DNA of 64,000 nucleotides from Conchocele bisecta. Lineage: Eukaryota > Mollusca > Bivalvia > Lucinida > Thyasiridae. The number at the start of each line of letters is the position of its first letter. The first letter of the stretch is position 1. Below the pieces are notes generated by a model that saw nothing but the letters and a program-made list of their open reading frames with translations, was not told the origin of the DNA and did not search any database. This document shows positions 7,866 to 20,224 of this stretch, piece by piece. Location of the stretch: the NCBI GenBank assembly GCA_029237695.1, contig CM055265.1, positions 214,474,506 through 214,538,505 of the forward strand. Reading direction: 5' to 3'. The translations under genes were made by a program, and so were the position numbers.

Positions 7866-10700
7866 TCTCTGTTAGTACAACCACAGACCTAGAACAAGGT
7901 ATGTGGTACAACAGAAATATCTCTCTAATCACACGAACAAAAACTAAAAATGAGATGTCTTCTACACAGTTTCAGGTAGTTTTTGGTAGTACATTCTCAT
8001 TGAAATGCGTATATTTTGGTCTAGGCCTTCAACTTCAAGATCCGCCATATTGGAAAACTGAAGAAAAAAAATGTTTCTGTAATCAGATAAGGTAAAAATA
8101 TAAATTGCATGAGGTTCCTCGCTAACTCTTACATGGTATGTGGCAATTTAAGAGTTCAGATGGCGGACATCTGCACTCTTGATACATATATAATAAAATA
8201 TATATGCGGAAATAGCTGACGCACCATGTGTTAAGTACCACTAATTTCAGCATGGCAATCCTTATAAATGGTAACGTCTAGCACCATATTGAGTGTTGTA
8301 TATAACGGCCTATCAACAGCTACTGTCGTTCATAACACAACATAGTCACTTAGTTCCATCTCAATAAAGTAATCATATTACCACTAATCGTATTGCCCTT
8401 TAATGGGGTATGACATGATTTTCCCCTCAAGTACCAGAAGACCGAAAATGTAAATGAGGTCTAAACCATGTCGGCATTTCGGTGAAGAGGAACATTGATT
8501 GTTACATTACACTTCGCATACTCGCAACTAACCACCCACAGCAACCTATATAATAGACAATATAATTTGATAGTGCGTATTAACACAATAGTTACAAACA
8601 TTGTGATACGAGACAGTATTTGTATGTGACTGAGTGTCTTTTAAAGTTTAGATATTTGTTGGTACTAGTATTCCATTGGAAGAAAGTAAAGCATGTATGC
8701 ATTGGACAGGCTGATAATCAGTCACTCAACATGACCATTTGATAGAAGTTTCACCATGGTGTCATGGAAGAAAGAGTAGGACAATATTTTCTAATTTATA
8801 CAAATTGTAGCATGACAGCACAAATCACATGCAAAATTGGCAGACATCACGGACACTCAAGGGCCAATATCTGTGATCCTTAAGGTAACTCTGGATCTAC
8901 AATACTGATGATGAACTAGATGAATGCGACTACATAGACAGTATTCCAAGAGGGACAAACACTCACCGACATTTCTGACGATTTATTTTGGAAATAAGAT
9001 TTGTTGAAAGCGTAGAATGGAATAACGCAAATGAATAATTCTGTAACAAAATCACTAACGAAGAAACATATGCGGTGTCTCATATTTTAGTGTAGACTAA
9101 GTAATCAGCATAATTGATCTTCAATAAGAATGATTCGGATTCTCCAGACATCTGCAGATATAATACCACTATGACAACTGTAATACATGGCATTATCAAC
9201 ATTATTAAACGTCATTATCTATATTTGTCAGTTTTATATAAGAAAGCGTTGTATTTTGGGACTGTATACCGCTTTTCCTGTTGTCATGGTACGCTATGTT
9301 TCGTTTGTTGTGCTTTTGTTTTGCTGTCTCTATTGACATTATGAAGGTAGATGTAGCATGTATATTCTGCAAATAAAAGTACTGTACGTGTAGTTGTAGT
9401 TGACCAATACAGCAAATTCACTATTACAAACAAATTCCCTTATATATAGAAATGTGTATGTGTTACTTGGAGATATATACAGATTGTTTCACCTCCTAGA
9501 TGTGAATGTCAGACACCTTTAACATGCGGGACTGGTATGTGTTTGGGTATAGTGTGATTTCTTGGAGAAAATTATGATGAATGTCACATTATAATATTCA
9601 ACGTCGCATCTGGAAATAATTCTATGTAGCTCTCATCAAAATATGGTGGTTCGGTTGTGGGGATTAGTTGAAATAACAGTGTTAGGATCGTTTTTGTAGT
9701 GTGTATTACTAGCACAATTGTTTAAAGATAGTTTGTTACCGCTGTGGCATCCATAAGTATCTGGAGTTTCATTCACATAATGAATTTAGGTCACAATTTG
9801 TCAGGAAAAATACTGAAGTATAAAACCTAATGTACTTATCTGATAGAACTTTACATAAACAATTGTCATTCTACTAGGTAGTATGCAAGCAATGCCATTC
9901 TCCCATGGATGGTTATATAATTATCACACATACGAAAATTGTCGTAACAGATCAAATTAATGTATTTGAATCACATCGAATAATACAACTGGCAACGTAT
10001 TACGCTCACAAATCCTTGAATAGCACGCTCAAAACGAGAAACAAGCCATATCGATACACAAGGACTCTCTGTCAGTACGTAACTTTGACGAGATGCTGTA
10101 GGTAATTCAGCATGATCTTTGTTTTGATATGGAAAACATAATTATGTTCTTTGTTGGGTATAATTGTGTGAGATATAATTGTGAGAGTCTCTGTTAAATG
10201 AACGTGACTTCATTGTAATCACAAGTTAATGCCTGTTGGACAGTACAGTTATTGTAATGAATGAGAATTAACCGACATGCGCCCGTATTCCAAAATGATA
10301 TTTGTCTAATCCAGAGGAGTGTGGTAACAGTGATTGTTTCTATACATGTGTCATATTGGGTATGTGATTATCTAATACTGCCCCGGTCATTCTGATGGTG
10401 AACACATTAGTAGGTGAATAACTGAAGTGTTGGTAGCAAATGATTTTTGTTGATTTTATTTCTACATAATTCTGGTTTGACAACTATTGCAAGGTCTATG
10501 AAAATTATTCTATTATCATAGCCGTGAATATGACTCACTGTGTTTGCTTCTTTGAAAACCAAATGTAGTCTTGGCTACTACCTCATTGGCAGATTTTCTG
10601 ATCAAACACAATTACCCATATTGTCTCATTGTAGTACACACTACTTGAACAACACGTATTTCACTTTACATGTACATGAACATCACAGGAAATATTACTA
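7866..10700. other. AT-rich intergenic DNA, nothing recognised
   Basis: Both strands contain only short, compositionally unremarkable open stretches. I see no splice-flanked exon, tRNA or tandem repeat here. Confidence 0.5.
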
Positions 10701-10739
10701 TGAAACATTTAACCGTTTAAACAATGTGAGTATCTGTTT

Positions 10740-11470
10740 AACGGTGGCCATCTTTGATTTAAAATTAGTAAATGAAATGTCATTATATAATAGTAAATAA
10801 CATTAAAACCATACATACATGTTATAAAAGACATACATAACATATATAGAACTGGTTATTCTAAGTAGCAAGATTACATTTTATTGCTTATTTTTTAGCG
10901 GCCATCTTGAATATTTATTTCTACATTACCTGGTTCATTTACTAAAGATATATTATAGCCAATGTATAAAAGGTCATGTTCGACACTCTTTTTACATATT
11001 ATGTATGAGTTATGTATGCCTTCAAATAGCGAAATGCAGAACAACTGTGCTTTTTGTCTTAATTTGACACATGAATAACATTGGAACTGCCCCCAAACAG
11101 CCCAACTTGAGTGTAGACCCATTATAAACGTATAGTTTTTAAAGGTATAACCCACTTTGTAAACAAAAATGTTGAAAGGATAATCCCCCGTGTCTGGAGT
11201 GGAATCGTGACAACTTACAAGTTATTCATTTGAAAATGTCACATATGTAATTATTGGCGGTCATCTTGGAATTGAAGTTAGTAAATGATCTAATATGCTA
11301 TTTCATTAAATGCAATACCATGATTCAAATTGATTTTATGAAGACATTCAGTAACACACACATACAACGAGCTAGCTTATGTTACATATGCACGAACATG
11401 TCGTTTTTTTCCATATAGTTTCACTATTTTGGCGGCCATTATGAATTTGTATTCATTATATTTCATTTAT
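10740..11470. repeat. Degenerate repeat with GGCGGCCATCTTGAA-like motif
   Basis: Four related segments carry a motif at 10745 (GGTGGCCATCTTTGA-like), 10898 (gcggccatcttgaat), 11258 (ggcggtcatcttggaa) and 11432 (ggcggccattatgaat), each followed by AT-rich sequence with attagtaaatga-like strings. The core matches the reverse complement of the CAAGATGGCNGC class of YY1-type motifs. This looks like an old, diverged repeat. Confidence 0.35.
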
Positions 11471-12036
11471 TATTACTAACAATAATAGTACTACCAGCAT
11501 TTAACTTGTTTCCATCTTCAACATTGATTTGTTTATGAGTGATGGTGACCTATATGTGGCAAGCATTAAGACACCTATGTTTTTTCTTGATTTGACCCCT
11601 AAATGACCTTGAAATGACCTTCAACGGTCAAATTTGAAGGGGTACCCACCCCTATCCGAAAGCTTACTCATCATAGATATAAACTAGCATGGGTACCCAT
11701 TTGTAACAAAAAATGCCATCAAAAGTTTTGTTCATGCCCTTGCGGGCCGCCTATATGTGATCACTCTACTTTTCACTGTATTTATGAATATTACCTATCA
11801 TATGATGCAGTTGTCTGATAGTAATCATGTGTGCAGCACGGATAGTCGACATGTGTAAGAATTAAGGTATGGACCAGTCTTGCTCTGATCCAGTTCAGCC
11901 AACGTGCAGGTGTTACGGGTTTATAGAAGTAAATTGTTAAAAAGTATTTCTCCAGAACTTTGAACAATCAACTCAAATCCAGATATTACTCGATAGACTC
12001 AACGTTTTTAGACGAACGTGTACCCACCTCAACGCA

Positions 12037-12545
12037 ACTAAACGCAGACTCTATGTCTACCCTACCATCAAGGTCAATAGGGCACTTGGATTTCTCAAGC
12101 GTAGCCATTTCCTTGCTCCCAAATGTACGAGAGATATTGCCTACACGACATTGATTAGGTTTCAGTTGGAAGTTGCCTCTAGCCTTTGGAGTCCCCGTAC
12201 AGACCCAGATTATGCTAAAGTTGAGAAGGTTCAGAGAACAACGGCTAGGCTGTGTTGTCGAAGGTGGCGGAAGCGTAGTAATTTGTAGATTATGTTAGAA
12301 GATATTTCCTGGCCAACCTTAATTATCACAACACAGAGACCAATATAGCCTGGTTTTCATCTATAACATCCACCATGGCCTGGTCGATATCGACAAGTCA
12401 AAGTACCCCAATGTTCTTCCTAATCCCAGGTCCACTCATTCTTTCGCCAATCGCCCGGCCTACCAGTATTGATCGAAGACCATATTGGCTTGCTCTGACT
12501 CTTTCAAATTCTCGTATTTTCCAATGATTATTCCACTAATTAATG
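12037..12545 (+). pseudogene. Degraded LINE reverse transcriptase, C-terminal fragment
   Basis: The frame from 12073 to a TAG at 12286 reads VNRALGFLKRSHFLAP, then AYTTLIRFQLEVASSLWSP and KVEKVQRTTARLCC. This is the typical C-terminal sequence after the RT core of jockey/CR1/RTE-type LINEs (LGFL-K-R; tL-R-x-LE-A-S-x-W-P; E-x-VQR-x-AR). The same frame continues with stops and frameshifts (MLEDISWPTLI-like at ~12292) to about 12545. The RT core and endonuclease are absent. This is an old 5'-truncated copy, distinct in sequence from the LINE at 28,869-35,160. Confidence 0.65.
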
Positions 12546-12741
12546 ACTACCTTTCGGTGCTGTTTCCTCTGAAACAGTATAAGGATTTAAGTCACAAATA
12601 TTTATATTTTATAAATGCAGCATACATCTAATTCTTGTAAATAGTTTTAAGTGACAAAGTCTGTCTCTGAATTGTTTAGGTTTAGTTGAAAGTATATTGT
12701 AAATAATATATATATTATTGCAGTACATGCAGTTGTATCCA

Positions 12742-12743
<2 letters not shown>

Positions 12744-12796
<53 letters not shown>
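12744..12796. repeat. (AAT)n microsatellite
   Basis: About 17 uninterrupted aat/ata units. It may mark the 3' tail of the degraded LINE fragment just upstream, as LINEs of several clades end in such repeats. Confidence 0.9.
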
Positions 12797-12797
<1 letters not shown>

Positions 12798-12929
12798 CAA
12801 GAAGAAGAGAAAGTAAAAATAAATGTGTTCGTCCATGAAATTTAACCGCAACTGCATACCGGAAGTTACAAAAATTGTGAAATAATTTTTCGAAAACACA
12901 TTCTATCAAAATTACTATGTTCTTTTGAG

Positions 12930-13620
12930 TGTTTGTGTTTTTTAATCTTATTTGTCAACAGAGTAAGTGGCTCTATTATCAAATCATTTTCAACAAATTG
13001 AAGTTTGTCCTCTGTTTCCCTACATTGTCATGTATGCAAATAAGTTGTGTCCATTACTCGGACACGACAGAACTCGACAAAAGATATATTTTTCAAGTGA
13101 CATTCTTTTCTTTTCTTCTGTATTGTCTTTCCAATGATTGGAACACCAAGCACTTTTCTGTATGTCGTCCACCACTTGTAAAACTATATGGTAAAACTGG
13201 CTGGAAGTCGGACTTCGTCCATTTCGCGCAACTGCAGGCTATAATTATCTCCCCTGTCGAGGAGCACAGGGGGAAATTTGACCCGTTTCCTATATAATTT
13301 AATCATTTTCGAACGCTTCAAACAACTAAATTCCAATCGCTAAATCAAATTTAAATACAGATTTAATATGAAATAGGCACTACCTATGACGGGCGACGTT
13401 AGTATATGAAACTAAATTTACCAATTGATAGCTTTACCATGATGTTAGTATGCTATAAACGGTACCGTAGTATATTGTAGTATTTCAGAACTACTTCCCG
13501 CAACTACCACAGTGTTACAACTTTTCTATTATAATTAAATGGTGTCATTGTCGCACTTCTCTTATTTGAACCAGTGATACAATTTAGATATTTCCATTTC
13601 ATATATAGTACATTAATAGC
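12930..13620. other. Intergenic, no gene recognised
   Basis: The open stretch 12929-13297 (plus) lacks any recognised motif, has biased AT-rich composition and is not supported as a gene. Confidence 0.4.
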
Positions 13621-13630
13621 CTAGGCATAG

Positions 13631-13830
13631 TGGAGCACGTGGTCGAGCGGTCTGAGGCGTCGGTCTGTTGATCTTACGATCGTGGGTTCGAGCCTCGCGT
13701 GCGTTGTGTCCTTAAGCAAGACATTTTATCCACACTGCTTCAGCCCACCCAGATGTAAATGGGTACCTGCTAAATACTGGGAACATCGATTGTATTTGAT
13801 TGTATTTACATATACTTATGAATAAAAGGT
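13631..13830 (+). mobile_element. tRNA-derived SINE with conserved central domain
   Basis: 13631-13704 resembles a tRNA with an A box (TGGTCGAGCGG) and a B box (GGGTTCGAGCC). It is followed by a central region (gtgtccttaagcaagacatt ... cagcccacccagatgtaaat ... gggtacctg) that I associate with a deeply conserved SINE domain found in many invertebrates (Nin-DC or similar; name uncertain). The end near 13830 is AT-rich and approximate. The body shows it is a SINE and not a functional tRNA gene. Confidence 0.7.
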
Positions 13831-13839
13831 ACACCAGTA

Positions 13840-14520
13840 TACTGGCAAAAGCAAAGCATTATAGAAACTGTATTAGTACATTTACGATCATTTTAAGAAA
13901 AAAGTAACAAGGCTAAGAATCTTCAGTCATATTATTCCCAATTTTCGCAATCTCAATCGTCATCCAGCACGACGAGAGTTATACACATTTTGCCCATTTT
14001 TGGTATGAATTGTGTTAAGTTTTACATTTACTTTTTTTGATTAACCAATTGCTGTGTCAGATGTGTTTGTATCCTGGACTACAGCAACAGGTGCACTAGA
14101 CGCACACTTGTTATGCATACTTTGTTCTGGTAGTCGTGTTCCCCAATTATCCCGGATCGCTTGACTACCGGTATGTCTTGCATTTTTATACTCACATCAG
14201 CGAAGTTAAGTGCAGCGTGGCGGCTATAGAAATTCTCCAGGTGTGTCCTTCCAGTGATGCTATTATTTTCTCGATCCCTGGTGGTCTTTGAGCACATTTT
14301 GATTATTTTTCGTATTAGTTTGGTCCTTTTTACATAAAGCTTCACTTCAGCTGTTGGTAAGAACTGTGAATACAGCACAGGCCTTGACACAACCGAACAG
14401 GCGCAATAAAACAGCAGTTACAATGCATACTTGTTTCTGTTATATCGGGGGACTTTAGTCTTCCTAACGACAACACAATTTTGAAATGCAGTAACTTCGT
14501 AAGCTATATGTGTATACTTT
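13840..14520. other. Intergenic, no gene recognised
   Basis: No supported coding or RNA feature. The minus open stretch 14079-14390 shows no recognisable motif. Confidence 0.4.
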
Positions 14521-14530
14521 CCGATGTTAT

Positions 14531-15616
14531 TATACCCACTTTTTTGTAAAAAAAAACGGGTATATTGTTTTCGTCACGGGTGTCCGTCCGTACGTCCGTA
14601 CGTCCGAACGTCCGTACGTCCGTCCGTCCGTCCGTACGTCCGTCACGTTTCTTGTAACTCGAAAAACTTTTTCACCTTCATACCTACGCGCCTGATATTT
14701 GGTATGTAGCTTCGTTATCATGTTCAGATGCGCAAAGTGAATTTGGATTTTTGATCCGACCCTCCATCATGGATTATCTCCCCCTTTCGGACTCACAATT
14801 TCCCATTTTTTCCTTGTAACTCGAAAAACTTTTTCACCTTCATACCTACGCGCCTCATATTTGCTATGTAGCTTCGTTATCATGTGCAGATGCGCAAAGT
14901 GAATTCGGATTTTTGATCCGACCCTCCATCATGGATTATCTCCCCCTTTCGGACTCACAATTTCCCATTTTTTCCTTGTAACTCGAAAAACTTTTTCACC
15001 TTCATACCTACGCTCCTGATATTTGGTATGTAGCTTCGTTATCATGTGCAGATGCGCAAAGTGAATTCGGATTTTGGATCCGACCCTCCATCATGGATTA
15101 TCTCCCCCTTTCGGACTCACAATTTCCCATTTTTCCTTGTAACTCGAAAAACTTTTTCACCTTCATACCTACGCGCCTGATATTTGGTATGTAGCTTCGT
15201 TATCATGTGCAGATGCGCAAAGTGAATTCGGATTTTTGATCCGACCCTCCATCATGGATTATCTCCCCCTTTCGGACTCAGAATTTCCCTATTTTTCATT
15301 GTAAGTCGAAAAACTTTCTCACCTTAATACCTACATTTCTGATATTTGATATGTAGCTTCGTTATGATGTGCAAAGTGAATTCCGATTTTTGATCGGACC
15401 TTCCATCATGGATTATCTCCCCCTTTCGGACTTAGAATTTCACTATTTTTCCTCGTAGGTCGAAAAACTTTTTCACCTTAATACCTACGCGTCTGATATT
15501 TGGTTCGTAGCTTCGTTTTGATGTGCTGATGCGTAAAGTGAATTCGGATTTTTTATCCGACCCTCCATCATGGATTACCTCCCCCTTTCGGACTTAGCAT
15601 TTGGGGAAAGTGGGTA
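14531..15616. mobile_element. Tandem-repeat element A with TATACCCACTTT inverted ends
   Basis: The left end TATACCCACTTTTTTG (14531) is inverted at the right end AAAGTGGGTATA (15605-15616). Inside are a CGTCCGTA-rich simple repeat (14580-14645) and six tandem monomers of about 161 bp starting with cttgtaactcgaaaaac at 14651, 14813, 14975, 15136, 15297 and 15452 (the last two diverged). No protein is encoded. Inverted ends, a simple-repeat left side and tandem monomers resemble bivalve pearl-type elements; the name is inferred, not checked. Confidence 0.65.
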
Positions 15617-15816
15617 TATTGCGATGGCGCGCCATCGACTTTTTCTAGTCTACATTTTGTTTTTGAAGCAGTTGCCCCTTCGGGCCAAATTATTCGTCGC
15701 CCGTATTAGTAATACCACGTGTCGTAAAAACACCGTCTGCTTGGTTTATCGGTTTTTAGCTCGACTATTCGAAGAATAAGTAGAGCTTATGTTGTCACCC
15801 CGGCGTCACCGTCACG

Positions 15817-17385
15817 CCTTGGTTAAGGTTTTTAGTCAAGCTTGATATGGAATACTACTGGCCCTACACCCACCATACTTGGACAACTTCATCTCCTAGT
15901 GATGTACATCAATAACCCCTGATCTATATTTGACCTTCACCTACATTTCCTCTTGAATTACTTGGTTAATTCCCCTTGGTTAAGGTTTTTAGTCAACCTT
16001 GGTTAAGGTTTTTAGTCAAGTTTGTATATGCAATACTACTGGCCCTACACCCACCATACTTGGACAACTTCATCTCCTAGTGATGCACATCAATAACCCC
16101 TGATCTATATTTGACCTTGACCTACATTTCCTCTTGAATTACTTACTTAATTCCCCTTGGTTAAGGTTTTTAGTCAACCTTGGTTAAGGTTTTTTTTCAA
16201 GCTTGTACATTGAATACTATTGTGCATCCACACACCATACTTCGACAACCTTTTCTCATAGGTAAGTACATCAATAACCCCTGATCTATATTTGACCTTG
16301 ACCTACATTTCCTCTTCAATTACTTACTTAATTCCTTTTGGTTAAGGTTTTTAGTCAACCTTCTATATGGAATACTACTGGCCCTACACCCACCATACTT
16401 GGACAACTTCATCTCCTAGTGATGTACATCAACAACCCCTGATCTATATTTGACCTTGACCTACATTTCCTCTTGAATTACTTAATTCCCCTTTGTTAAC
16501 GTTTTTAATCAAGCTTGTACATTGAATACTCCTGGCCCTACACCAACCATACTTGGACAACTTCATCTCCTAGTGATGTACATCAACAACCCCTGACCTA
16601 TAGTTGACCTTGACCTACATTTAACATTGAATTACTTACTTAATTCCCCTTGGTTAAGGTTTTTACTCGACCTTGGTTAAGGTTATTAGTCAAGCTTGTA
16701 GATGGAATACTATTGTGCATACATACACCATACTTGGATAACTTTTTCTCATAGTGATGTACATCAATAACCCCTGATCTATATTTGACCTTGACCTACA
16801 TTTCCTCTTGAATTACTTACTTAATTCTCTTTGGTTAAGGTTTTTACTCAAGCTTGTAGATGGAATACTCATGGCCCTACACCAACCATACTTGGACAAC
16901 TTCATCTCCTAGTGATGTACATCAACAACCCCTGACCTATATTTGACCTTGACCTACATTTAACCTTAAATTACTTACTTAATTCCCCTTGGTTAAGGTT
17001 TTTACTCAACCTTGGTTAAGGTTATTAGTCAAGCTTGTAGATGGACTACTATTGTGCATACATACACCATACTTGGATAACTTTTTCTCATAGGGATGTA
17101 CATCAATAACCCCTGACCTTTATTTTACCTTCACCTACATTTAACCTTGAATTACTTACTTGGTTAATGTTTATAGTCAAGCTTGTATATGGAATACTTC
17201 TGGGCCTACATCAACCATACTTGGACAACTTCATCTCCTAGTGATGTACATCAATAATCCCTGACCTATATTTGACCTTGACCTACTTTTATCCTTGGAT
17301 TACTTAGTTATCTCCCCTTGGTTACGGTTTTTACTCAAGCTTGTATATGGAATACTCCTGGGCCTACAGCAACCATACTTGGAAA
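15817..17385. repeat. Tandem array B (about 9 monomers of ~160-180 bp)
   Basis: Monomers share ttggttaaggtttttagtca, catacttggacaacttcatc, and tttgaccttgacctaca. The last is the reverse complement of AGGTCAAGGTCA. Copies vary in length because the ttggttaagg segment is itself sometimes doubled. Non-coding. Confidence 0.8.
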
Positions 17386-18790
17386 ACCACGCACCTACGT
17401 CCAAGGTCAAGGTCACTGTTGAAGGTCAAAGGTCAAACCTATTGAAATTCCCTTCCGCTCTATATCTTCTACACCGATCCATGGATTATCAAATGGCTTG
17501 GCACAAATGTTTCTCATGATGAGAAGGTGTGTCGCGATCAATAACCACGCACCTACGTCCAAGGTCAAGGTCACAGTTGAAGGTCAAAGGTCAAACCTAT
17601 TGAAATTCCATTCCGCTCTATATCTTCTACACCGATGCATGGATTATCAAATTGCTAACCATGCACCTACGTCCAAGGTCACAGTTGAAGGTCAAAGGTC
17701 AAACCTATTGAAATTCCCTTCCGCTCTATATCTTCTACACCGATGCATGGATTATCAAATGGCTTGGCACAAATGTTTCTCATGATGAGAAGGTGTGTCG
17801 CAATCAATAACCACGCACCTACGTCCAAGGTCAAGGTCACAGTTGAAGGTCAAAGGTCAAACCTATTGAAATTCCCTTCCGCTCTATGTCTTCTACACCG
17901 ATGCATGGATTATCAAATGCCTTGGCACAAATGTTTCTCAGGATGAGAAGGTGTGTCGCGATCAATAACCACGCACCTACATCCAAGGTCAAGGTCACAG
18001 TTGAAGGTCAAAGGTCAAAAATATTGAAATTCCCAAATGGCTTGGCACAAATGTTTCTCACGATGAGAAGGTGTGTCGCGATCAATAACCACGCACCTAC
18101 GTCCGAGGTCAAGGTCACTGTTGAAGGTCAAAGGTCAAACCTATTGAAATTCCCTTCTGCTCTATGTCTGCTACACCGATGCATGGATTATCAAATGGCT
18201 TTGCACAAATGTTTCTCATGATGAGAAGGTGTGTCGCGATCAATAACCACGCACCTACGTCCAAGGTCAAGGTCACAGTTGAAGGTCAAAGGTCAAACCT
18301 ATTGAAATTCCCTTCTGCTCTATATCTTCTACACTGATGCATGGATTATCAAATTGCTAACCACGCACCTACGTCCAAGGTCACAGTTGAAGGTCAAAGG
18401 TCAAACCTATTGAAAATTCCTTCCGCTCAATATCTTCTACACCGATGCATGGATTATCAAATGCTTGGCACAAATGTTTCTCATGATAGAAGGTGTGTCG
18501 CAATCAATAACTACGCACCTACGTCAAGGTCAAGGTCCCAGTTGAAGTCTAAAGGTCAAACCTATTGAAATTCCCTTCCGCTCTATATCTTCTACACCGA
18601 TGCATGGATTATCAAATGCCTTGGCACAAATGTTTCTCATGATGGAGAAGGTGTGTCTCGATCAATAACCACGCACCTACATCCAAGGTCAAGGTCATAG
18701 TTGAAGGTCAAAGGTCAAACCTATTGAAATTCCCTTCCGCTCTATATCTTCTACACCGATGCATGGATTATCACACTATGCCCAGGTCAA
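17386..18790. repeat. Tandem array C (10 monomers, ~158 bp) with dense AGGTCA motifs
   Basis: cacctacgtccaaggtc or variants recur at about 17390, 17548, 17663, 17816, 17975, 18093, 18252, 18364, 18508 and 18672; shorter spacings (112-118) reflect internal deletions. Nearly every monomer has CAAGGTCAAGGTCA and AAGGTCAAAGGTCA, that is four AGGTCA half-sites. The open frames through this array are a by-product of the repeat and are not genes. Confidence 0.85.
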
Positions 18791-20224
18791 GGTCACAGAC
18801 TTGATGCGTTTGAAACCTTAACGCTCGGCTAAATGGCTTATAATCAAAAATGCCTCGTTTTCTTTGGCTGCCAGTGGGGGTATTCGTGTGCCGACAGGCC
18901 ACATTTCTAGTTTCCCTTGGTTAATGTTTTTAGTCGACCTTGGTTAAGGTTTTTATGCAGGCCGCAGCCACCTTCTTTGTCAAGCTATGTGTACATCGAC
19001 AACCCTCGTAGTCGAGCTATGCTGTTCTCCTACAGCTCTTGTTTATAATATTCTTATCACCATTTAGTATTTTCGTAGTTCTAAATGTGAAATATTCTGG
19101 CATAAATATGATGTATATTAGAGCAAAATGTATCGACTTACCCCCAAACATATCGGGTCGCGTGACGACTTCCAGAATCGGTGTTGGTGGTATTAAATTT
19201 ACAAGTTTTTGTGTTGTACTTGTACCTGAAACGATCCAAATATACAAATGGGTGTTGGTTGAATGTGTGGTTTCATCTCCACAGCTTAGTTGCGAACAGA
19301 AACTCTTGCAATCTACTTGCATACTACTAGAAAAGAAAAACCTGGCGAGATAGCTTGAAAATGATGTACTGTCATTTCGGCTAATTCTGCACATCGGCTA
19401 ATGCTCAATGCACGTCAAATTTAGCCATGTGTACGTCATAATAAACTATGTGGATTTTGGAATAAACAAGCTGATTAATTGCTACACTGTGGCACATTTT
19501 TATCACATTCCGATAGTTTGGTAAAAAGTTATTCCGAATATAGTCAAAATGTGTAAAATCCTCAGACCCTGCTGATGGAATAGCTCTCTTATTTACTAAA
19601 TTAACTGTTAAACGAAGAAACTAACATGCCATGATGTCACTGGATAGTTCTGCTTCAAGTTTAATACCAATTTTGCTATGCTGATCCAGTATGCTGCTCG
19701 CCATTTTGTTTACACTACCAGATGCGTAGCATTAGCCGAAACAAATGTGACGTTGCAAACACGCATGTGATGTCATACATCACACAATTTACGTCACTTA
19801 CTGACATCAGAACGTTATGACATTTTACCTGCAAAAACGTTTTTGAACTGCGTTGAATATTCAGGAAAGTTTGACTGAATATGGAGATGGTAATGCCATA
19901 TAAATGTGTTTGGAAAGCCTTAAGTGCGCAGAATTAGCCGACACCATTGTAACTAAGAAAACAAAAGTTAGATTTTGAAAATTAGTCCACAAATAAAAAA
20001 AATATATAAACAAATCAATATTTAGCCCCAATGTTAAATTCCCATAGGAAAATCGTTTTTTCGCAATAAAATCATTTCCAAATTTTTGGGGAGCGTGACT
20101 TTTTTGTTATTGATAAAAAAGTACTTACTTTTGAATATTTTTTAGATTTAATGTCTTTTATAATAGCCAAAAGTTCGTCGACAGCAAAACGTGGAACAGA
20201 CAGTAGTCGCAAATTTGTAACTGA
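18791..20224. other. Intergenic with fragment ends of repeat elements
   Basis: 18875-19020 holds right-end and ttggttaagg fragments like array B. 19017-19394 has open stretches on both strands without recognisable motifs and is not called. A short inverted pair TCGGCTAATTCTGCAC (19378) / GTGCGCAGAATTAGCCGA (19924) bounds 19378-19941. Confidence 0.4.

Noticed and set aside
13631..13704. Functional tRNA gene.
   Set aside because: The tRNA-like part continues into a recognisable SINE body, and the anticodon arm is not convincing.
17295..18568. Serial open frames encoding a repeated NHAPTSKVKVTVEGQRSN-type peptide, looking like a tandem-repeat protein.
   Set aside because: They coincide with the ~158-bp tandem DNA array, shift frame between monomers, lack splice or start context and occur because the monomer happens to be open in one frame.
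19017..19394. Minus-strand open frame of 125 codons and overlapping plus frame of 104 codons.
   Set aside because: No recognisable domain, no splice-flanked structure, and both frames are open over the same bases, as expected by chance.
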